Source: Smittia aterrima (taxonomy: Eukaryota > Arthropoda > Insecta > Diptera > Chironomidae). Taken from it: a stretch of DNA of 64,000 nucleotides. How positions within the stretch are numbered: the stretch's first letter is position 1; each line of letters begins with the position of its first letter. The stretch spans positions 444,243 to 508,242 of the forward strand of contig CP093829.1 of the NCBI GenBank assembly GCA_033063855.1, given 5' to 3'. Position numbers and translations under genes: made by a program. This document shows positions 54,251-64,000 of this stretch, piece by piece. The notes under the pieces were generated by a model that searched no databases, had not been told where the DNA came from, and saw nothing but the letters and a program-made list of their open reading frames with translations.

Positions 54251-57200
54251 CTGGAAAGAACGAAAGAAAAAAACGTTTTATTGAAAATAAATTTTCTGTT
54301 ATCAGCACGTGATGGAAAATTCTTTAATGAAACTCAAGATGCACTTGAGAAAACATAAAACCAATCGATTGAAGGAGAATGTGAAATGTAAACATTCAGG
54401 GCTTGCAGTTGGAAATAAAATTCAATCAGTGGGCGAACTTGTTTTGATAACGAAAGCGGCGGTTTCTCGCGTGCAGTCGGCAAATTATCAAAGACCAAAG
54501 AGTTGGCTTGTGAATCAAAGCCGACATTCACGGCAACAGTCTGCTCGCTCTCCCAAAATGTCCTTTAGCCTGCAGCTAAGTTGAGCTCTGCCCCCCAGTG
54601 CGACTTCCATGCAGAAAAAGGATGCAATTTCTATGTCGGTCGTCTGGCAATTTCTTATTTCTTTTAATGCGTCTGGAGACATAAACCAAACAGTATTTTT
54701 TCAAACAGATAAAGTGATGATAACGATTCGTCAGACTTGTGGAATTTGCCTCGAAAGAATGTTCGTAAACCGATAGCCGACAAATTTTACAATCGGAAGT
54801 CTTCATGAGGATCGAGATAGTTTATTTTATTTTTTGGGATAATTAGTGTCGGGATGAGTAAAGTGTTTGAGAGTGCAACTAAAGGTAATTGATTTTTTCA
54901 CTTCAACATTCGAGAGACGGAACCATTTTTAAAAGAAACACAACAAGGGAGACTAGGAAAAGGGACAAGACGTGTTATTAACGTGAAAATGGGTACACTT
55001 TAAAGGTAAGAAGGTCCATCACATTTCAGTGATTGGGTGTGGAGAAAGATAAAACAAATATTTGAAGATGAAAATGATCCGTTGATGGGTTTCCTGATGC
55101 TTTCTCGTATTGTTAATGACACGGTGTCGCTCTTGACAGGGGAGAGTTGTTTTACAGATGGAGTCGGCAGAAGAAATTGCAAGTTAATCTTCCAATCGTC
55201 TCGTCTTGAACTCTGTTTCCTTTCCCGATAATTTGGCTTTTAAGATTTTAAAAACTCCAATGACTAACATGAATCTAAAACGTCGGTGGCAAAGTCGCGG
55301 ATGTGAAAGCCGCGGTTTGCTTTGTCACATAAAAAAAGCGGAGCAAAGTATCGTTTAATGGGTGGTCAAATGGTTAAGGCAAATTTAAGACGACAAACTA
55401 ACATGATAATATGAATAAAGAACGAGGCTCGCCCGAAAGGCGCACAAAAGAATCAACAAAAACATTCGAGAGAATTCCATTTACAAGAAGCGAATGTGGT
55501 GCATGCATTTAAGAAAGCAAAGCGAGCCGTGCGAGAAGATTACAGCGAATGGCATTTGCATAAATTCAAAACGCAACTCGCGAAGTTGTCATAAAAGTCT
55601 CGAGCTGCTGGCGCTCTCTCCAAAATTCCGTTTGATTTAACGCTTATCGCGAAAACCTTTTCATATGAAATTTTATAATTTCTGGTTTCGCGATTAATTT
55701 TTTAATTTCACGCATTGTTCTAATATAAAATTCAATTTATTGTATCGAACTCGGTAGCGATTGCGCTAGTTTGTTGAGCTACTGAAACAACAAAACGATT
55801 TACAATCGACGATAAGAAGCTTTACAATCGAATCAATTGAGACGCATGAATTAATTTCGAAGAAAACTTGTTGAAGTTTTAGCAATTAAAACTCAATAAT
55901 TGCATCGACAAGTTTTAATCAGATTTATTTGCGGCTAAGCTTGGAGGTGAACAGAACGTTTTTTTATGGGGAGAGTTCATAAGTTTCGTTGACTTGTAAA
56001 TTCTTGAAATTTCAACAAAAATTCCTTTAACGATTGAAGTTGATTAAATCGACTTAGCTTTCTTTTAAACCCCAGCGACAATCTACCTAACGCATTCTAA
56101 TAAAATCTCCTGTTGCTGACGATAACTCTAATGACGTTTTAAATGAAACTAATTTCGGTTCACGCTTCATTAGCAAACACGAAAAAGTTTTCTGCTATCG
56201 AACGGTTAGTCATCAACGCAAAGTGATTTTAAAACGTTTTTCGGTAGAAAGTTTTATGAGAATCTTCCGTTCACATCCTTTGTGAAATATTCAAGGACTA
56301 ACAAGACACTTCCTTGGCTGATAGGAAGCAATCAAGCAACTTCAAGGAACTCTTCTGGAATATTTCAAAGTGCTTTCAATTCTGATTTATTTGAACACCA
56401 TCAAACGACACTCACTAATCCAATGTTGGTCTCAATCGACATCAAAGGCAGGATTATTAGAATCCTCTCATTTGTTGCTGTCGGGATGGCTTCTTATGTT
56501 ATGTTGGTGATCTGCAAACGCTCGAAGTAATTGCATATTCTCGTGATCTCCTTTTGTCGGCACTGAGATGGACAAAGAAATATGTTTGTGTTTTTTATGC
56601 GGCGATGATCATTTGGGTTGACAAATTTTTAATTAAATGCAAGTTTCTGTTTAAAGTGAACTCAATGCAGACAAAGGCCAAACAATTCGCAGAGCTCATA
56701 AAGTAATAAAATTTAAGGCGATTTGCAAAAGTTTCGGTTTCTCTTTCGTCTCGTTTGTGAGTCGAGAACAAATTAGCACCGAAATCCTAAATGGAATTAG
56801 AAGAGACGAGACTAGTGAAAAGAGAGACACTTGAGACACGAATAATGACAACAGTAAACATTTGTCGTGAGAAAGGAAAATGACAATTTCTCGAGAGACT
56901 TAAGTCGTCTTCTTCGTTTGTGGTTTTTGTGTGGCTCAAGAGGTTTGCTTTCAACTCTCGAAACGACAATTAAAATAATCTCAATTGTCACCTGCTTTTA
57001 GCTACTGGTCCATAATCTTTTGTTTGCTCGAGATCTTCGTCTTTGATGGCTTTTCAACAACTGAAGACGACATTGATTATCGAGAAACCATCAACGATAC
57101 TCTCTTGGGAAACACATGTTCTCGAGTTAATTAATCTGGTTAACTTGCTGACGCGAAATAATATCAAGTCGTTTATCTAAAGTTGCGAGAGACCCTCGAC

Positions 57201-60200
57201 ATGCTGGTTTCGGGAGAAAAGGACGAGTTAGTCGATATTTTATGTTCGCAATCAATTCACTTTTTTGATTTTATTTCCACTGATCTTCAACTCGGTTGGT
57301 TTCGCCTTCCTAGGTAGAAGAAGATTTAAAATCGATCGGTCTTCTGTAGTTTATCGCAATCGACCAGAAACGATCAAGCGATAGATTAATGTCATTGCTT
57401 CTTTAGACATTTTACGGCAGCAAAATTTAGCTTTTTCGAACGTGGAACGTTCAGCCAAGTTTCCAAATCAATTTAATTTAGTTTCCAGTTAAATAGAAGC
57501 CACATGACTTTTCTATCGGCGCCACAAAACTTTTCTTTCCACGGAAAATTGTTTAAATATTCAGCGGAGGCGGAACTGATTGAACCTTCTCGACGACGGA
57601 TTGATTTGTGGTTAATTTTGAAATCAGATTACGAGTAAAATGGCTTCGTTTGTGGTTTTGTTTCACTGTTGCCATTGGTCTTACCGAACAAATGTTTTAA
57701 TTGTGATTCTATTAAGATTAGAACGACTGCATGGAGTTGAATGAAGTTTCCTCTGTTGTGCGTTTTTCTTCAAGCCCCTCGAGTGGCAGCAAAATCTACT
57801 TGAAATGTCGGCTGTCTGTTTGATTTTTCGCCCGTAAATGTTTGTGTCGTGAGATGTTACGCCAAACATAAAAGAAGATTTAAATCCACTCAATGGAGAC
57901 ATTTTTTCTATTTTATTTTTGTTTGCATGAGAAACTTTCTCAGGATCTTTTGTCGCCGTAGCTTAAAAAGGTGAAGGCAGATCTTTATCGAGGGAAGAAT
58001 CGTTTGATGTTGCGATCGGTTTTGATCGAAGGATTCTCGGTCAAACAGCACGACGAAAAGTCACGACTATGAAAATATTGTGATGATCCCTAACGAAATT
58101 GGAAACATTCCTTTTCTGACTGAAACTCGATATGTGGCGCCCGAAACTGATTGCTGATGAGGCTTCTCTAAACATTTTTTATGGAGCGAGCATAATGTTC
58201 TTCAAATTGGCCGCGTCACGCCCTGTCGACTATTAGCTCCATTAAATATTTGTCACACACGAGACGACAACGATGTTTTACAAAAATAAAACGACATGGC
58301 AATAAATTAGATTTCTCATTGACCAGACACTTGTTGCAATCGCAACGCAGATTTCATTTCGAATCGCTCACGAAATCAATCAAAAAAGTCTTCACGTCGC
58401 TGTCAGCTTCGCTGCAAGAAGCGCATCTCCGGGCGCCACGAAACGACTTTTGAAATTGATATCACATTATGCGGCAGCAGAAGCTTCGCTTTATGAAAAT
58501 TAATGCTTGTCTTTCGTTCTACGAAGAGAGAGATCTTTGTGTGTTTTCTCGAGAACTCTCAACGGAATCGGGAAGCAGTGCATGCATTGCCTGTTTCATA
58601 TTAAAGCTGATTTCGCCGACAAATATGCTCGCTGCTCGTCTGATTTATGATCGCTTTAGAAATGAATTATGAATTCTCACAAATGTCACTCGAGGCTTAA
58701 TAACTTTTTGGCGCTCGACGTTGACTTCTGTTAATGACTCCCAACTTTATCTAGAGGCAGTAATGATTGGATTAATTATTTTCCAATCTATTCTCCATTA
58801 AGTCGTCGCACCCGAAGGAATGTGTCAAAACTTAAATGAGATTTATGCGTCGAGTGTCAATTCGATAATTTTTAACCACAACTTGTCGTCGTCGTGTGTC
58901 CAATGAAGAGAAATTTTCGTTTGCTTTCAATTATAAAATGTTTAAGACCTCAACATGTTCTTTCATAATTTAATGATAATCTTCTGAGACTTTCTTTTAA
59001 TATTTTCAGGATATTTCTGAAGGAAACGTTTATGATAAGAACTCAAATCTTGAAGCAATGTCGCGACAATTTTAAGTGGTTGGTGTGTCTGATACTTTAA
59101 AAGTTTTCTCGCTTTCATGAACCCGAAATGAAATATTAGACTCGCGCTTTGACATTCAACCGTCAACCGAAATGTGAGTTGACGGTAAACTTGCCAGTTT
59201 TTTTAGGAAATTTAATCCTTTGATCGTCGCAAACTTCTATTTATGTGGCTGATATCGGTCGAAACCCTTTTCAAAACGTTTCGCGGACAATCTCCTTTGT
59301 TCTTCCAACCCAATGATTTAACATAATTTGCTGACAACGTAATCCTAAAGCGAAACGATATTGAGTTACTAAGCTGAAAGTTCATTTAACCAAGGAACGA
59401 AAACATTTTCAGTTTTCCACGAGCAACAAAAATTTTCACGCCATTTTTTCATTTAAAAAAAATTTGAGAGATTTTTCAACTCGAAGGCGTGTTGCAAGTT
59501 TTCTCTCTCGCGAATCAAATTAAACTCAAATTAACTTGATTTTCATCATTCTTCCAATAGATGGCTCATGCTTCTAGCAACGAAGAGTTGAAGAGGAAGA
59601 AATCGAAAGAACCTGTTCAGTATTTCATGACAAACTTTTTGTTATAGAATGAAGTCAGTTACTTCTAATTGAACTAATTTAATTATTTTTTTCTGCTAAA
59701 GACTATCAGCGTCATCAACATTAACTTGTAACCAAGAGAACTATTTCTGAGCTCCACACATTTTTAAGGCTTCCATGTTTGATACTTTATGACACTTCAA
59801 TTAAGTTAAACTAAAAACATGTCAAAGCAAATGCTAAGAAAGTTAATTTTCGTTTAATAATGATTCTCGAGGCTCCAGATTTTCTTGGTTTCTCCAGTAG
59901 AAATCCTGTTAGTCAAACATGTAATGTAACACAACTAAGTTCTGCTAAGTTTTCCGTTGATCTCTTTTTCCCTTTGAACAATCCAATTAAAAAGTGAAAA
60001 ATATTCCAGACGAAACTTTTTCTTGATGGCGACTTCAAAAACATTCATTTCGTAAAATATTTCTAAACAACGCTGATGAACTTAGAGAAGAGTGTGAAAT
60101 TTCTCACTTTCTCAATAGACATTTCAACGAATAAAAAGAAACTCTTCGTTCATTAGGAGGCATCGTCATTTATGGGTCTGAACATGTTTGTCTAAGACTC

Positions 60201-63200
60201 GAGGCGAAGACGTTTCACATCAACGCTCGAGCTAATAAGGCGAAGTGTAAGGTGAAAAATGTTCTCAAAGCTCTCACGAATCTCAACTAATTTCAATGTT
60301 TTACACTTTCATTACCGCCAACCGATTATTTATAATTTTACTTGCGTCATTTCTTCGCTTTGTTTCTATCAACTCAATTTATCATTCGATCAATAAAAGC
60401 TTCAAAAGAGGAACGATCCGTAAAAACGTCCATCCCGTGTTTAATCACATTTATTATAGTTCAACGTTATTAATTTTATGTTAGAGACGGTCGCTGCTTA
60501 CCAGTTTTCTCTCCTTCAAGACTCCCCTTAGATGTTAGAGTTTCTTATTCTCCCGGTTGCCGATTCAGGAATCTCAAAGTCAAACACTTTTTAATGAGAA
60601 CCTGTTTACGAATCCCTAATAAGAACATTTGATGGATTCCATGCTGCTTCATTCCCAAGCTGAGTTAGACAAAAGTGGCCTATTCGTCTATTTGTTTTAA
60701 CAAGATTGAGAGTTAATAATATTTAATGATTTCTGAAATGTTTGAAGCCCAAACGTGAAAGCCCAAAAAGTCCCGCGTAATAACACAGAGAGTGATCCAA
60801 CATTATAAAATTTTTAATGCTCAACCGGCGTCAGTCAATTCTGTCTCTTCTGCCTTCCCTCACAGTTATCTCAACAGCGATAAAAATTAATGTTTAATAA
60901 AAGTGATTTGATGAGATGAAGAGAAAGAAAAGATTTTTTTTAGCTAAACGATCGTGATTTACGTGTCGGGAGGTCTCGAAAGGACGAGCAGTTCCCACGC
61001 AACAAGTCGTCATTGTCTGAAATAGGAAACTCGAGTGATTTCATTCTCTTCCAAATGAAGCTGAAAGCTATTCTAGCCGCGATGCTAATTAAGGCCTTTT
61101 CGCATTCATTTCAGCAACTTAGTTCATTCGCAACGAAGCATTTCAATAATTAAACAGATTTCACGCAAAGCGAATATCAAGCGGGATCGTTTACATTCTT
61201 CAAGTATCGTTTACGGAGCTCTCGAGAGTTCTCCATCTCGGGCATGTAACAAAACAAATTTCGCGACTTTTTCCGATTTTCACCGTGAACGTCGTAGAAT
61301 CTCAAAGCGAAAAAAAGAAAGGAGAGAAATATTTTTCTGTGTCTTTCTGTTCCTTTCTTCGATTCTTCTTTCGAATATTTTTCTTTTCCCCGCCCGATGA
61401 GACCCCGAATGTACATAAAACAGGCGCCACTTGTCATTATTAACGAAAGAATGAGTTATTGCGAGTTCAATCTTTGCCTGTTAGCTCCAACATCGGAAGA
61501 ATTCGCTTTGAGATGTTTCATAAACAAAGATTAATCATGAGTAGTTCAGTTATGAGTAGTTAGCGTGAAGTGACTCATCTCTTTCCGTTTGAGAAAGAAA
61601 TCTTGAATGGAGGAAATTGTGTGAACGATAAAAGTCCAATTTATGTAAGCGTCGTAAAATCTACCGAAAAATTAAGTTTCATGTTATGATAATCATGAGA
61701 ACCTCGACGAACTCATCCAAGACTCATTTGAATAAAATAATTAATTACGATTCATCTTGAGAGAACAGAAAACATAATTCTCGACTCGGAGAAGATTGAA
61801 ATTAAATTCTCGGAATCACAGCACCTTTAACGACGCTGAAGCCACGCGAAAAATGAGAACAGGAAGAAGAAAATCACGAAGATCGGTTGAGCCTGTGCTC
61901 GGAATGAAAAAGTGTTGAAAATTATAAGTTTTTGATAGCTCGAAGATTCGCATTTTAGATTTGACTTGTTAGACTCATGAAGATGAAATCGTTGATCTCA
62001 CGTGGCTTGTGACGATAGACGGGAAATCGAAAAACTCGATAATCAAGTCAAACCCTTCAGAAAGTTGAAAACTTGAATTTCACAAAACATTTGTTCCCGA
62101 ATAATCGATTTGTCAAAGTTGTTTTTTTTTGTGGGCAGGTAGCTGTGGATTGATTCTTCTTTTGTGTTGAATAAATAATAGAAATCACTCGCTGTGAGTT
62201 TATGTTTTGGACACTCACCGGATCGTTTTGAATGTTAATAAATTTGTATTTCTTTCTCGGGCTCTCATACTTATCAATTTTCACATTAACAAGTCGGTAA
62301 ATGTTGTCGCGCGGGGAGAAGGAGGCAAAACGTTAAGTTATGAGCCAAGCCTTGTTATCTCAGCTGTAAGATCGCCGAGGAGAAGAATGAAAAGCAAAGC
62401 GGCAGAAACGCCTTTGAAGTCTAATGTGTCAAAGACATGAAACTCGATTACGATTATGAAATATAATGATGGCTTTAAGTAGTCGCTGTTGTTTTATTAT
62501 CGCGTTCGGCGAAATGAATTTCAATGGTCGAGCGAAATATTGACGCAAACCTGAAACTCGACCAATCGGATAAAGCTTGGGAATTGCAAGTAAACTTAAT
62601 CAACTGCTTTGACAAGCTTTAATGATCGACGAAGCCGCGTTTAAAGACGACGAAGAACCTGAAAAGTTTTTTGGTACAAAACGAGATTCTCATTAGATTT
62701 TGTTACGACGTTATCTGATTTTGTGTGATGCTCGCGGTCAGACGAACGTGGTCTCTTTAGCGTTCCTCTTTTCCCATTCTCGTTTGATGAAACAAGTAGA
62801 GATTTTGTTTTATGTCGTGCTCAACTCATGTTTCTCAAGCTGAGCCGCTTCTCTTGTAAACGAAGAGCGAAGATTTGTTAAAACAAAAGAAAGAAAATAG
62901 AAGAAGTCTGATAGAGACGTGGCGCCCGCCCGATGAGAATCTGAAATTTTGGCTTTCATGAAATTGCTTTAAAGAGTCAGAAGAAACTGTTTTCATATCA
63001 AAATTCGCTTCGTTTATTTTGTCTTTGTCCAAGGCAAACAAAAGTTTGCTGAAGACACAAACGTCTAGACGCGAATCAGTGGATCATTCGTCGTACTCGT
63101 TCTAATCTAGAAGTGTCTCCGTCTCTGCAAATCTTAAGCGATCGCTTCTATCTCACTCAACGATTAAAGGCCCACACGAACTGCAAATAAATTTGTTGAA

Positions 63201-64000
63201 AACTGATGTGAAAATTACCACCTTTCCGATTCTTGTTCTTTTGCATCGTTTCATCTTGCAACAGCACATGTGAAATCTTAAGCAATTTCAATGCGAGCGA
63301 GCGAAAGCAAACAAGAAATCCAATTCACCCATAAACAAACAATTTGACTTTTAAAGGAAAATTGGGGCCCTCGATGATCCAAGAGGAGAATGAGAAGGAG
63401 AAACATTGAAATTACAGTAATTATCCAATATATTATATCATCACATTTTCGGAGCCTTCGGGTTTGTTGTCTCTCTGCCTTTCGACTCATTCCCGTCTTC
63501 CTTTTGCCTTTTACGCAAAACTGCACACACAGAATTCTCCTCGTTGAGTGAAATCAGTTAAAATAACAACAAGAAAACTTTTTTAAGGGTCTCGTTTGGA
63601 ATGCTCTTAAGCATTTAGGCGCCTTCGATAAACAAAATCCCTGCTCAACGATCGGTTGGCAAGGGTGAACAGGCAACGTCTAAAGAGATGTTTAGCATAA
63701 AATATCGAGGAAGACTTGTCGCCTTGAAACTTCGCCAAAACGAGAACTCTTTTGTTAGAACGATCGTATACAAACATGGGAACGATCGTGAGTTGTGTCA
63801 GACCGATTTTACACTAATTACGACTTCTCAAATGTGACATCATAAAGAGACTTTCTCCATCAAAAGGTTTGTTTTTTCACAACATTTCTGAATTGGTTTT
63901 GAGATGATTTATTAGGTCGCCAGTCGAGAAAATTATGAGTCGGTAGCTGAGTATCAAGTGCTTGGGACGACGTCTCTTTTCTTCTTTGCACTTGATCGAT
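54251..64000. other. Long region without a supportable gene
   Basis: No ORF here has a recognisable domain. If the exon at 54146-54250 is real, much of this could be its intron or introns. A minus-strand stretch at about 62275-62223 ending in a good donor (GATCCG|GTGAGT) could be an exon, reading KYESPRKKYKFINIQNDP, but the upstream boundary is unclear. The frame at 63278-63526 has one hydrophobic stretch but no support. An isolated core promoter sits at 60804-60836. Confidence 0.4.
60804..60836 (+). promoter_or_regulatory. Orphan TATA plus initiator
   Basis: TATAAAA at 60804-60810 and TCAGTC at 60831-60836 have the canonical distance of about 29 bases to the start site. No plus-strand ORF beyond a 13-codon one starting near 60917 follows closely, so the transcript, if any, is non-coding or begins with a non-coding exon. 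Confidence 0.35.

Noticed and set aside
63278..63526. Minus-strand ORF with one hydrophobic stretch
   Set aside because: A single short hydrophobic run in AT-rich DNA, with no conserved motif or splice support.

Overview
This window is nuclear DNA from an insect, most likely a nematoceran fly such as a midge or mosquito relative. The evidence is spliced genes with 50-70 base GT/AG introns, TATA plus TCAGT-type initiators, AT-rich spacers, and insect-type families: CHK/EcKinase-like kinases, intron-poor UDP-glycosyltransferases (UGTs), secreted leucine-rich repeat proteins and two Lmx1-type LIM-homeobox genes. I saw no transposase or reverse transcriptase ORF, tRNA, rRNA or CRISPR array. The species assignment is inference.

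Layout, left to right. 1-1241 (-): first exons of an M1 aminopeptidase N that runs off the left edge. 2269-3253 (-): a tetraspanin. 4364-6575 (-): LIM-homeobox gene 1. 6576-16172: mostly spacer, with a small secreted LRR gene (11711-12369, +) and a truncated tandem copy of it. 16173-16772 (+): a four-pass membrane protein. 17130-18461 (-): a secreted lipase. 18660-18863 (-): a two-exon gene for a very small secreted peptide. 19538-20259 and 23256-24030 (+): two more LRR genes. 26686-28214 (+): a CHK-type kinase. 28323-37458 (-): five tandem UGT genes, each 510 codons. 38297-46511 (-): LIM-homeobox gene 2. 49234-51263 (-): INPP5E-type inositol polyphosphate 5-phosphatase. 51698-53670 (+): spermine synthase, head to head with INPP5E. 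54146-54250 (-): what looks like the last exon of an unidentified gene whose remaining exons I could not place in the nearly ORF-free 9.7 kb to the right edge.

Functionally the window has two layers. Developmental or housekeeping genes are the LIM-HD pair, INPP5E and Sms. Between the two LIM-HD paralogs sits a roughly 32 kb block of short, secreted or membrane, detoxification-type genes (LRR proteins, lipase, kinase, UGTs). Those families show recent tandem duplication.

The most notable observation is in spermine synthase. Two consecutive exons (52188-52296 and 52621-52729) have exactly the same length (109 bases), the same phases and alignable protein, so they look like a mutually exclusive exon pair. 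Other points of note are a 44-residue secreted peptide gene, an internally deleted LRR pseudogene, stop codons lying inside the AATAAA signal in three UGTs, and a ciliary-targeting-like motif plus CaaX box in INPP5E. All exon models were built by eye from splice consensus and reading phase.
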